A DNA stretch of 33,325 nt from Okeania sp. SIO3I5 (GCF_010672085.1 NZ_JAAHHT010000008.1:50599-83923); one strand, 5' to 3'. Shown: positions 17,076 through 25,415, numbered from the stretch's first letter. Numbers and translations are program-made. The notes: generated by a model not told the origin, from the sequence alone.

Positions 17076-18179
17076 CTACAAACAAACACGCAAAAAGTTA
17101 CGAAAACTCCAATGATACAGACTATAACAGATTTCTCCCCCAATTTCTTGCCAATGTAAAAATTCTAGCCAAGTTTCCAGAACTTCTTCTACATCATATT
17201 CGTCGGTATCTATGGATTCGGCGATCGCTTCCACAGATACTTCTTCTTGCTCGACTAATACTCTCAGCACACCTAACTCAATTTCTGACAAACCATCACC
17301 AACCATTTTTTGCCACAAACCCTGATAATATTCCTCTAAACCAGAAGGAATATCCCGCCATTTCCGATCCCCCCCTTCCAAAGGGGGGTTAGGGGGGATT
17401 CCACCCAAAACCCGACTCAAATACATAAAATTATTCCCACTCTCAGCTACCAACTCCCGACAAAATTCTGCTTCACTCTGATAATTTTCAGCAACCCAGG
17501 ATTTAATATTTGCTCCCACTTCGGGAATTGCCAAATAATGCTGAATGTATGCTCGTGCATCTGCCTGGTTTTGTTCTGGGAATTGTTCTAAGTTCAGGGT
17601 TTCCGCAGGAGTTTCAATTAATAAACCAGATTTTGCTCTCAAAAATGGTCTGCGCGCGAGGAGGAAATAGACTTGTTTCGGCAAATATCTCGGCAAGTAG
17701 AATATATTGGAGTCTCGTGGTTGACTTTGGCGATCGAGGTTGTCGCATCCATCCACAACTACGATCAATTTTTCCTCTGCTGTGAGGTTGTCGCTAATTT
17801 TCTGGAGCAATAGAGATAGATACCAACTGCCTTCGGTAACGTTGTCGGGAAGGGTGGGGTTTTGGTGGTCTATTTTTTGGATGAGTTGGGTGCATAAGGT
17901 GATGAGAAATTCGTCAGCGCGGTTTTTGCCCTCAACTTCCGCAGTGTAATAAACAGTTTGGGGGTTTTGGATGGTGTAGTTGGCGAGGATGGCACTTTTA
18001 CCGCTACCGGGGGAACCGATGAGGGTAAAGTAACCGTGGTTGTGGTTTTGGAGGAAATTGTTGATGGTGGTAGAGATGAGGGAGCGATCGACATAATTCT
18101 CGGTTTTTTGTCGAATGTATTGTTGAAATATTGTTGGGTAGGGGGTGGTTGGAGTTAGAAGTTGAGGTTGGTTGTTCAT
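17076..18179 (-). CDS. Second NACHT-type STAND ATPase, short form
   Basis: 367 residues from the ATG at 18179, which overlaps the WD40 gene's stop as ATGA; a longer upstream start lies inside that gene and is unlikely. P-loop GSPGSGKS (55-62), Walker B LIVVVDGCDN (138-147), LARRP sensor (174-178) and a C-terminal winged-helix (EVSVEAIAESIDTDEYDVEEVL, GEICYSLYHWSFRNFL) make it a paralogue of the ATPase at 20617. It lacks that protein's ~150-residue N-terminal domain and has Asn where STAND Walker B motifs normally end in Glu. A repeat-derived peptide, IPPNPPLEGG, is inserted at 17368-17400. It ends shortly after the winged helix, close to a MITE. Third gene of the operon, probably translationally coupled. 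Confidence 0.85.
   Translation of the reverse strand: MNNQPQLLTPTTPYPTIFQQYIRQKTENYVDRSLISTTINNFLQNHNHGYFTLIGSPGSGKSAILANYTIQNPQTVYYTAEVEGKNRADEFLITLCTQLIQKIDHQNPTLPDNVTEGSWYLSLLLQKISDNLTAEEKLIVVVDGCDNLDRQSQPRDSNIFYLPRYLPKQVYFLLARRPFLRAKSGLLIETPAETLNLEQFPEQNQADARAYIQHYLAIPEVGANIKSWVAENYQSEAEFCRELVAESGNNFMYLSRVLGGIPPNPPLEGGDRKWRDIPSGLEEYYQGLWQKMVGDGLSEIELGVLRVLVEQEEVSVEAIAESIDTDEYDVEEVLETWLEFLHWQEIGGEICYSLYHWSFRNFLRVCL
17368..17400 (-). repeat. In-frame PPNPPLEGG repeat inside the ATPase gene
   Basis: The sequence CCCCCCTTCCAAAGGGGGG followed by TTAGGGGGGAT is a widespread cyanobacterial palindromic repeat. Here it is read in frame, giving GGIPPNPPLEGG between the sensor and winged-helix regions, in place of the PDIAKGFYSDLS segment of the paralogue. 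Confidence 0.85.
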
Positions 18180-20602
18180 GGTTGTGTCTCCATTCCTTCG
18201 AGGCGGAGGAAATGTAAGTTTCCTGAGCGTTCCCCTGCAACAATAGTCATCCCATCTGGTGTAACAGCACAGCAATTTACATTACTATCTCCTGTCAAAC
18301 TGGCAATTTCTGTCCTTGTTTCGAGACACCAGACTTTGATAGTATTGTCATTTGAACCAGAAATCACTCGCTTACCATCAGGGGTGACTGCTAACGCTCT
18401 TACCGAGCTGATATGGCCAGTAAGGGTATGAATTTCGACCCCAGTTTCCAGACACCAGACTTTGATAGTATTGTCAGATGAAGCATAAATTAATTGCTTG
18501 CCATCAGGGGTTACTGCTACAGCATTTACCCCATTGCCATCTGTGAGGTTCTGAGCTTCAGATCCTGTTTCCAGAAGACCACTCTTTAAAGCCAAACCTA
18601 GCAACCTTTTCACAAGAGTTTTTAAATTAGCGTAAATTAATTGCTTGCCATCAAGGGTTACTGCTACAGCATTTACCCCATTGCCATCTGTGAGGGTCTG
18701 AGCTTCAGCTCCTGTTTCCAGAAGACCACTCTTTAAAGCCAAACTTAGCAACCTTTTCACAAGAGTTTTAGGTGAATTATTAGACATCTCCAAAATATCT
18801 AGACTCCAGACTTTGATAGTATTGTCTCTTGAACCAGAAATCACTTGTTTGCTATCAGGGGTTACTGCTACAGCATATACATAGTCTCTATGACCTTTAA
18901 AAGTATGAATTTTGCTTCCAGTTTCGATGTCCCAGACTTTGATAGTATCGTCTCTTGAACCAGAAATCACTTGTTTGCCATCAGGAGTTACTGCTACAGC
19001 ATCTACATAGTGTATATGATTTTTAAGAGTATGAATTTCGGTTCCAGTTTCGATATCCCACACTTTGATAGTATTGTCCCATGAACCGGAAATCACTCGC
19101 TTGCCATCGGGGGTTACTGCTATAGCCATTACATAGCTGCTATGACCTTTAAAAGTATGAATTTCGGTTCTAGTTTCGATGTCCCACACTTTGATAGTAT
19201 TTTCAGATGAACCGGAAACCAATTGCTTACCATCAGGGGTGACTGCTACAGCATATACAGAGTCTCTATCACCTTTAAGAGTTTGAATTTCGGTTCTAGT
19301 TTCGATGCTCCAGACTTTGATAGTTTCGTTCATTGAAGCAGAAATCACTTGCTTGCCATCAAGGGTTACTGCCATAGCTATTATCCCTTCGTTATGACCT
19401 TTAAGAGTTTGAATTTCGGTTCTAGTTTCGATGTTCCAGACCTTGATAGTATTGTCATATGAAGCGGAAATTACTTCCTTGCCATCAGGAGTGATTGCTA
19501 CAGCTCCTACGATATGGCTATGACCTTTGAGGGTAAAAATTTCTGCTCCAGTTTTAATGTTCCAGACCTTGATAGTATTGTCAGATGAACCGGAAATTAC
19601 TTGCTTGCTATCGGGGGTGACTGCTACAGCATTTACCTTCTTCCTATGACCTTTTAAAGTATGAATTTTTGCCCCAGTTTTGAGACTCCAGACTTTGATA
19701 GTTTTGTCAGATGAACCAGAAATCACTTGCTTGCCATCGGGGGTGACTGCTATAGCCATTACATAGCTGCTATGACCAGGAAAGGTATGAATTTCAGCCC
19801 CAGTTTCCAGACTCCAAACTTTGATGGTATTGTCAAATAATGAACCGGAAATTACTTGCTTGCCATCGGGGGTGACTGCTACAGCATATGCATAGTTGCG
19901 ATGACCAGTAAAGGTATGAATTTTTGCCCCAGTTTCCAGACTCCAAACTTTGATGGTTCTGTCAGATGAACTGGAAATCACTTGCTTACCATCAGGGGTA
20001 ACTGCTACAGCTATTACTGAGTCTCTATGACCTTTTAAAGTATGAATTTCAGCCCCAGTTTCCAGACTCCAAACTTTGATGGTTCTGTCAGATGAACTGG
20101 AAATCACTTGCTTACCATCAGGGGTAACTGCTACAGCTATTACTGAGTCTCTATGACCTTTGAGGGTACGGATTAACGGCCCACCTGGAGGCGTTAAGCT
20201 TGTTGTCAAAGGTCGCAACCAAATACTTTGTTTATTCTGTTTTGCTTCTAATAGTAATTCCTGAATTTCTGGTTTGCGAAAATGCTGCATCCGCCCCCAT
20301 AACTGTTCTGCCAGTTGGTCTCCATTTTTTTCCAAAATATGTGCCGACAATCGCAACGCTCCTTGAATTAATTTCAAAGTTTTAACTTTCTCATTGTCAC
20401 CCTCAATCAGATCGTAATCTTCAATTAACGCTTGCACCCCAAATTCAGGATGTTGCACCTTTGCTGCCAGGAAATCAAAATTAGTCAGGAGTTTGTAATA
20501 CTTTTCTAATTCACCTGACTTTACCAGAGTCTGAATATTACCAAGAAAACTACGCTTCTTAGCAGGCGATCGTGATGCCAAAATTTCAGCAATTTTTCCC
20601 AC
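18176..20602 (-). CDS. WD40 beta-propeller protein with APAF1-like helical N-terminus
   Basis: 808 residues, GTG start with AAAGGAG upstream. Residues ~1-140 (LLTNFDFLAAKVQHPEFGVQALIEDYDL, LIQGALRLSAHILEKN, WLRPLTTSLTPPGGPLIRTL) form the helical spacer that normally sits between the NTPase and the propeller of cyanobacterial APAF1-like STAND proteins; here no NTPase is fused. About fifteen WD units follow, each TLKGHxxxVxAVAVTPDGKQVISGSxDxTIKVW, enough for two seven-bladed propellers. Units 1 and 2 are almost identical in DNA (126-bp period near 19931 and 20057). Units 11-13 carry an odd duplicated insert, LVKRLL(S/G)LALKSGLLETG. It is presumably the ligand sensor acting with the two neighbouring ATPases. 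14 nt separate it from the upstream ATPase; the downstream one overlaps. Confidence 0.92.
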   Translation of the reverse strand: MGKIAEILASRSPAKKRSFLGNIQTLVKSGELEKYYKLLTNFDFLAAKVQHPEFGVQALIEDYDLIEGDNEKVKTLKLIQGALRLSAHILEKNGDQLAEQLWGRMQHFRKPEIQELLLEAKQNKQSIWLRPLTTSLTPPGGPLIRTLKGHRDSVIAVAVTPDGKQVISSSSDRTIKVWSLETGAEIHTLKGHRDSVIAVAVTPDGKQVISSSSDRTIKVWSLETGAKIHTFTGHRNYAYAVAVTPDGKQVISGSLFDNTIKVWSLETGAEIHTFPGHSSYVMAIAVTPDGKQVISGSSDKTIKVWSLKTGAKIHTLKGHRKKVNAVAVTPDSKQVISGSSDNTIKVWNIKTGAEIFTLKGHSHIVGAVAITPDGKEVISASYDNTIKVWNIETRTEIQTLKGHNEGIIAMAVTLDGKQVISASMNETIKVWSIETRTEIQTLKGDRDSVYAVAVTPDGKQLVSGSSENTIKVWDIETRTEIHTFKGHSSYVMAIAVTPDGKRVISGSWDNTIKVWDIETGTEIHTLKNHIHYVDAVAVTPDGKQVISGSRDDTIKVWDIETGSKIHTFKGHRDYVYAVAVTPDSKQVISGSRDNTIKVWSLDILEMSNNSPKTLVKRLLSLALKSGLLETGAEAQTLTDGNGVNAVAVTLDGKQLIYANLKTLVKRLLGLALKSGLLETGSEAQNLTDGNGVNAVAVTPDGKQLIYASSDNTIKVWCLETGVEIHTLTGHISSVRALAVTPDGKRVISGSNDNTIKVWCLETRTEIASLTGDSNVNCCAVTPDGMTIVAGERSGNLHFLRLEGMETQP

Positions 20603-20616
20603 AATATTACTCCTTT

Positions 20617-22212
20617 CTAAATATCTGAATAATCACTCGCCATCCGTTCATTCACTTCCTCAAACAACCTACGGGTACTATCCAACTTCCTTTTTCCCTT
20701 AAGAAAATCAAGAAAACTTGCATGATAGATGCTGTAGCAAATTTCCCCCTCAACTTCCTGCTTACTCAAAAATTCCACCCACTCCTTTAGAACATCTTCC
20801 ACATCAGACTCATCCTGTTGCGCAAATTCAGCAATCATTTCCAAACTAGGCAAAGTACGACTTTCCACCAAAATAAACAAAACAATAACCTTATTTTCCA
20901 GAGGTTTATCCTCCATTCCCATCCGCACCCAATGTTGTTGATAATAATCTTGCAAACCATCAGGCAACTCCCTCAAACTCAAATCTGAATAAAAACCCTT
21001 AGCAATATCCGGTAACACATAACGCAGATACATGAAATTATTTTCACTCTTGTCTGCCACCTGCTCAACAAAATCTACCTTTTGAATATCCCGCTCCTGC
21101 ACCCAGTTTTGCAACTCAACCCCATCGTCTGAGTCTGCATTCAACATAAAACCGATATATCTTTTCACATCATTCCGACTCAAATCCTGATTTTCCTTCA
21201 CCCTCAAATCTAATTCCCTCATTCCCACCCCAGGAGAAACATTCAAACGTTTATTCTCACGTTCATAAGGTCGCCTAGTCAAGAAAAAATAAACGCCATC
21301 GGGCAACGTCGTCGGAAAATCCAGAATATTACCGCCTCCAGTTTGCTCCACCTCATCCAAAGCATCAACCACAATCACCAACTTTTGCCCCCCAAGATTT
21401 TCACTAACCTTTTGCAGCAAAGCAGACAAATTATCCTGATTAGGATTTTGCAACTCGTAGCGCTTCATCAATTGTTTGCTGATACTCTTGAGAAAAAAGT
21501 CTGGTTTATTACGACCATCAGCACGAACATTAAAATGACAAGGAAACTTATGGTCATAAACATATTTAGCAGCAATAGCAGTTTTGCCCATCCCCGCATC
21601 CCCAACCACAGTAAAATAACCATTAGGGTTGCCTTTGATAAAATTCCCAAATTCCTCAAACACAAATTCCCGACCACAAAAAGCCTTAATTTTTTCCATA
21701 ATTAAAGACTTAAATTCCGCCGGATATTCATCAAAATTCCAATCTGGATATTCGTCTAAATTCAATTCTGGATAAAGCTTAAACTTTGAAGATTTAGTCC
21801 GCTTCGCCACACGAATAAAAGCTCGACCAAACTCTTCTAATTCCGACTGAATATCAATCTTTGATTCTTTTATTTCATTCCCCAAAGTATTCCAGTCCTT
21901 AAGTTCCCAGTTCAGAAATTTATTAACTTCATTCAAGAAACTAATAGGAGAATTATTAGTATAAGCACTCCAAAAAGCATTTTTTATTTCCTTCTCCCGA
22001 AAAAGTTTAAGAATTGGCTCATCCTTACCCACGCCATATTCCACCAAAGCATAAACATAAACCTGATCAACATTGTCAGAAGGTTGTGGGGGATCAAGTT
22101 TTAATTCCTTTAAAATTTTGACAACAATTTCTTGTCGTTGAGCTAAATTGACTGCTTGAGGAACAGCAGATTTACTAACATTAATAATCGTTTTAACAAC
22201 ATTATCTAACAT
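20617..22212 (-). CDS. NACHT-type STAND ATPase with N-terminal effector or adaptor domain
   Basis: 531 residues. An N-terminal helical domain (~1-150, including VDQVYVYALVEYGVGKDEP and LEEFGRAFIRVAKRT) recurs in cyanobacterial NACHT proteins, function unknown. A short repeat (LYPELNLDEYPDWNFDEYP, ~146-164) links it to the NTPase: P-loop GDAGMGKT (204-211), Walker B LVIVVDALDE (278-287), RRPYE (313-317). A winged-helix ends the protein (EMIAEFAQQDESDVEDVL, GEICYSIYHASFLDFL). In the usual single-chain family the WD40 sensor would follow directly; here it is a separate downstream gene. First gene of a three-gene operon. STAND ATPases act as switches that oligomerise on ligand binding, so a defence or regulated-death role is inferred. 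Confidence 0.88.
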   Translation of the reverse strand: MLDNVVKTIINVSKSAVPQAVNLAQRQEIVVKILKELKLDPPQPSDNVDQVYVYALVEYGVGKDEPILKLFREKEIKNAFWSAYTNNSPISFLNEVNKFLNWELKDWNTLGNEIKESKIDIQSELEEFGRAFIRVAKRTKSSKFKLYPELNLDEYPDWNFDEYPAEFKSLIMEKIKAFCGREFVFEEFGNFIKGNPNGYFTVVGDAGMGKTAIAAKYVYDHKFPCHFNVRADGRNKPDFFLKSISKQLMKRYELQNPNQDNLSALLQKVSENLGGQKLVIVVDALDEVEQTGGGNILDFPTTLPDGVYFFLTRRPYERENKRLNVSPGVGMRELDLRVKENQDLSRNDVKRYIGFMLNADSDDGVELQNWVQERDIQKVDFVEQVADKSENNFMYLRYVLPDIAKGFYSDLSLRELPDGLQDYYQQHWVRMGMEDKPLENKVIVLFILVESRTLPSLEMIAEFAQQDESDVEDVLKEWVEFLSKQEVEGEICYSIYHASFLDFLKGKRKLDSTRRLFEEVNERMASDYSDI

Positions 22213-22379
22213 AAATTAGACCTCAATAAAAATTTTTCCTATGACTCACCAAGAATTGAAATGCTTGGCTAAAAGCTTAAGTCATCTTTAGATGAATAAA
22301 TTATCTATACCGTCTTTTTGTATTGTAGCTAATTAATCAACCCGATCTAAATCCTATTTGTGTTTAAGTATATTGATTT

Positions 22380-22787
22380 TCAGGTAGGTGGAATAGGTGG
22401 AATAACACTCACATAAGAATAGTTAAGTATTTTCTGATCTACCGTCACTATAGAACAATTAGATAATCTTGCCGTTGCGACAATTATTCTATCTGCTGAA
22501 TCTTTGTGAAAATTACCAGGCAGTGATTGAGCATCAACCACAATTTCAGGAGTAATAGAAATAAGAATAATTCCTTCTTATGCTAATGCAATTTTAAACC
22601 ATTCTTGAATGGGTAAAGGAAGAATTATTCTTCCTACTTTAACAAGTCTTGCTATTTCAATAAGACTGATAGTAGAAATTCCTAATCCATCTGGTCTTTC
22701 TCTCTTAATTATCTCACGATGGTAACTGGTTAGTTTAGGATCATTCTGATTCCACCAAACAAAAATATGAGTGTCTAGAACAATCAT
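22380..22787 (-). pseudogene. Second VapC-type PIN toxin, broken by an in-frame TAA
   Basis: From the ATG at 22787 the frame gives MIVLDTHIFVWWNQNDPK and continues to WFKIALA, then TAA (22580-22578), then in the same frame EGIILISITPEIVVDAQSLPG, HKDSADRIIVATARL and IVTVDQKI, ending at TGA 22382-22380. Catalytic acids are D5 in LDTH and the Asp of DSADRII, so the stop removes half the active site. Total 135 codons, normal for a PIN toxin. One base change (TAT to TAA, for example) would explain it. The antitoxin gene eight bases upstream is intact. Confidence 0.9.
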
Positions 22788-22795
22788 AAAACCTC

Positions 22796-23065
22796 TTAAT
22801 AATAACTTTCCATATCCCAGTCTTCTAGAGGAATAGCTAGTTCTTGAGGATCGGCATAGTATAAATATGGCTGCTTATTTGCCAATGGATTAGGAGGATA
22901 TTCCTTTTTATTTTCACTAATATTAACAACTTCAGCAAGCTTATTTTGAACAGCTTCATTTAATATTTCCGAAGCAAGTTCTTCTACAGAAACTTGTTTT
23001 TTAGCCGCTGCTTTTATCAAAAGCTCTTGAGCTTCCGGGGTAATATTAACATTCGTTTTAATCAT
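22796..23065 (-). CDS. Antitoxin of the broken VapC pair
   Basis: 89 residues. The N-terminal half (VNITPEAQELLIKAAAKKQVSVEELASEIL) has the ribbon-helix-helix/MetJ-Arc-like pattern of DNA-binding antitoxins; the C-terminal tail is acidic and aromatic (LYYADPQELAIPLEDWDMESYY), as expected for toxin binding. GAGGAAAA precedes the ATG. It stops eight bases before the toxin start. Such antitoxins usually autoregulate the operon. The open, clean antitoxin beside a dead toxin repeats the situation at 441-1367. Confidence 0.75.
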   Translation of the reverse strand: MIKTNVNITPEAQELLIKAAAKKQVSVEELASEILNEAVQNKLAEVVNISENKKEYPPNPLANKQPYLYYADPQELAIPLEDWDMESYY

Positions 23066-23150
23066 AATCTTTTCCTCACATATAGATATAGATTAATTAA
23101 TCTATTCGTAGCTTTTTCCTTGGTGGAATCCGCTATATCGTCTTTTTCTA

Positions 23151-24119
23151 TTATTGATTAACTAACCAGTTTTCCAAATCTACTATAGTTGCTAAATCAA
23201 AAATTTCTTCCCCTAAAATATCTAATTTTTCCAGAGATAACTGCTCTATCTGAATTTGAACTTCTGGAGCTATTTCTCCAAACTTTCGGCGAATTTGACG
23301 TAAGATTTGTTTGGCTACTTGCTCTCTTCCTTCTTCCCTTCCTTCTTCCAGTCCTTCTTCCCGTCCTTCTTCCCGTCCTTCTTCCCGTCCTTCTTCCCGT
23401 CCTTCCCTTTTGGCGAAATTAATTTGTCCTTTATAATCTCTAATCAACCTTTCCTGTGTCTCTAATTCTTCTAATTCTTGATTGTTTAAATTCGCTTTAT
23501 TCGCCATATTTAATGCCGCTTTTATTTCTGGTACTTCTTCTAATGAAGAGGGTATTACTTCTAATTTTGGAGCCGAACTAATAAAATATGTCCATTTATC
23601 GCTTAAAGTTTCTAATCTTGATAATTCTTTAGTGAATTTAGGTAACTCTAAAAACATTAAAGTAAATTCATCTTGGTAATTAAAAAATTCCGTATCTTCT
23701 TTCAATTTAAACTTAGTAATAATTTTCTCCGTATCCTCAAATAAAACAAAATCCACAATATTTAAAGCCAAAAAAGGAGTCAAGTTCATATAACCTTCAC
23801 CAACATCACGATCTAATTGATTTCCATAAGCTTTAGCTAGGTTATAAATTACTCGTTTTTCAAAACCTTCTACATTCAATACTTGCATTTCAATAATGAC
23901 TGTAGAATCATTATCTAAAACTGCTTTTATATCTAAATAAGTATCCTTGAGATTGTTAGTAACTCCAGGATTATAAGGGTTCATTATTGTTAGGTATTTA
24001 ATAACATTTTGATTGTTATAAACTATGGCATTGAGAAAACTAATTAGAATGTTTTTACTGTGAATCGAACCAAATATTTTTTTAAAAGCAAAATCGGTTT
24101 TAGGACTGATAAATTTCAT
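23151..24119 (-). CDS. Rpn-family PD-(D/E)XK nuclease/transposase-like protein
   Basis: 322 residues from MKFISPKTDFAFKKIFG at 24119; ten upstream codons come from a repeat and are not conserved in the family. The PDDEXK_2 core has Asp63 (LKDTYLDIKAVL) and Glu77-x-Gln79 (TVIIEMQV). A run of Arg-Glu-Glu-Gly repeats (12-bp DNA period, about 23333-23405) and a coiled C-terminal part (QILRQIRRKFGEIAPE) complete the usual Rpn/cyanobacterial layout. E. coli Rpn proteins are DNA endonucleases that promote RecA-independent recombination; the role of the many cyanobacterial copies is unclear. Monocistronic. Confidence 0.88.
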   Translation of the reverse strand: MKFISPKTDFAFKKIFGSIHSKNILISFLNAIVYNNQNVIKYLTIMNPYNPGVTNNLKDTYLDIKAVLDNDSTVIIEMQVLNVEGFEKRVIYNLAKAYGNQLDRDVGEGYMNLTPFLALNIVDFVLFEDTEKIITKFKLKEDTEFFNYQDEFTLMFLELPKFTKELSRLETLSDKWTYFISSAPKLEVIPSSLEEVPEIKAALNMANKANLNNQELEELETQERLIRDYKGQINFAKREGREEGREEGREEGREEGLEEGREEGREQVAKQILRQIRRKFGEIAPEVQIQIEQLSLEKLDILGEEIFDLATIVDLENWLVNQ

Positions 24120-24180
24120 AATTATAGGGAGTAGGGAATAGGGATTCAAGAATTAATAATTAATAATGAATAATTAATAA
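24120..24180. repeat. GGGAGTA/GGGAATA and TAATAAT repeats
   Basis: Short repeat runs directly upstream of the Rpn gene, where its promoter and ribosome site would be expected. Confidence 0.6.
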
Positions 24181-24277
24181 TTACCTCTCCTTGAAAAGAA
24201 GAGGATTGACTCAAAGGAAAGTTTTTATTTATTATCCCCTATCCAAGGGGAGGCTTTAAACCAAAATTTTTCGGTAA
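24181..24277 (+). repeat. Dispersed two-hairpin element, copy 3
   Basis: 97 bp from TTACC to GGTAA. Hairpin 1 is CCTCTCC...AGAAGAGG; hairpin 2 is CCCCTATCCAAGGGG, different in sequence from the other copies but still paired; GAGGCTTTAAACC and TTTTTCGGTAA are conserved. Confidence 0.8.
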
Positions 24278-24301
24278 GGAGTAGGGAAGAGAAGGAAGGA
24301 A

Positions 24302-24934
24302 TTAGGTTGATTGATAGCTTAAATTACCAATATTTTTGAGAGCTGCTAAAACTTGCTCCAAATCATTTTCTCTATCAATAGACAAAGCATAAGAACGACT
24401 ATATATAGGAACATCTGCTTTTTGAAGTTTAACAAAAACAAACTCTCTACCATTCAGCAAAAAACCAAACTTTGGGCGATCATGTTGGGAGTTTTTCAAC
24501 ATATAAACTAGAGTTTGAGGTAGAGCTGCCGTAACATCAAATTTAGTCTTTTTAGATTCAATAATCAATATCCAAAATCTCTGTTGTAGAACTAAAATAT
24601 CTATTCTACCTCTAACAATTAAATCATTATCTTCAGCAGAAATTTCCACAGAAGTTTCAGTTGTTATGGAAAAGGGAGATTGAAAAAATCCAGCTAAATC
24701 TAGTAAAGGAGATAAAATCACCAATTTGACTCCCTCTTCCAATAAAGGGCGACGATTAACTAAATTAAAATAGTTACTTCTAACTCTTTCTAAACTGCGT
24801 TTTTCTTCATCAGTTAAAGAAGGTAAATTGTCTTGCCATTCTCGGAAAAATTGACTATCAGTTGTTAGTTGAAGTCCGAAGTTTTCTTGTAATTCTTCTA
24901 AAGTAATATCCTGAGCTTGAATATTTTGAACCAT
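24302..24934 (-). CDS. PD-(D/E)XK protein resembling type I restriction R-subunit N-terminus
   Basis: 210 residues. The core LIVRGRIDILVLQQRFWILIIESKK holds Asp112 and Glu126-x-Lys128, with Glu66/67 on the preceding helix, matching HsdR-type nuclease domains. The protein ends after this fold: no helicase, methylase or specificity genes are nearby, so it is not a complete restriction system. Stand-alone proteins of this kind are common in cyanobacteria and usually annotated as restriction endonuclease subunit R-like, function unproven. Adjacent to the Rpn gene on the same strand but separated by repeats. Confidence 0.75.
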   Translation of the reverse strand: MVQNIQAQDITLEELQENFGLQLTTDSQFFREWQDNLPSLTDEEKRSLERVRSNYFNLVNRRPLLEEGVKLVILSPLLDLAGFFQSPFSITTETSVEISAEDNDLIVRGRIDILVLQQRFWILIIESKKTKFDVTAALPQTLVYMLKNSQHDRPKFGFLLNGREFVFVKLQKADVPIYSRSYALSIDRENDLEQVLAALKNIGNLSYQST

Positions 24935-25235
24935 AATATATAGCAGTTCTCATAATGGTGAGGTACAAAATTCTAGCTTTGAGAGAACAGGGAACAGGGA
25001 ACAGGGAATAGGGAATAGGGAATAGGGAGTAATGAAAAGATAAAAAGATAACTGTACTTCGCTAGCTTGGGAAACGCTATAGCAATCCTAAATAGGTTGT
25101 AATATTTTATTGTAGGGGTTTGGTCTCCAAACCCTAGCCAAAGTGGGATTTGGAAACCAAACCCCTACGGTTTTTTTCACAAATCATTCCTTTGACGAAA
25201 AATGCTATTCTGACTCCTGACTCTTTTCTTCTGAG
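24935..25235. repeat. Heptamer array and large hairpin
   Basis: GGGAACA/GGGAATA heptamers at 24983-25031. An inverted repeat of about 20 bp, GTAGGGGTTTGGT...ACCAAACCCCTAC, at 25112-25168 is followed by GGTTTTTTT, so it could act as a plus-strand terminator or be a dispersed repeat. No gene. Confidence 0.65.
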
Positions 25236-25415
25236 TATAGCTGTCGCGGGCAAGATGCCCGCACTACAGAGGTTTTATGATTCTCCCGACTCCTGAATTC
25301 TAAATTCTAAATTCTAAATTCAGTGAGGTATAGCTGTCGCGGGCAAGATGCCCGCACTACAGAGGTTTTATGATTCTCCCGACTCCTGAATTCTAAATTC
25401 TAAATTCTAAATTCT
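25236..25415. repeat. Tandem duplication, 93-bp period
   Basis: The block beginning TATAGCTGTCGCGGGCAAGA, containing GCGGGCAAGATGCCCGC and ending in ATTCTAA heptamers, occurs twice in tandem with essentially no differences. It lies just downstream of hisB (minus strand), where it could function as a hairpin-rich 3' end. Confidence 0.9.

Noticed and set aside
17870-18431. ORFs in other frames across the ATPase and WD40 genes
   Set aside because: They follow codon structure of the real minus-strand genes and match no family.
24302-24934. A complete type I restriction-modification system
   Set aside because: Only the nuclease-like domain is present; no methylase, specificity subunit or helicase lies nearby.
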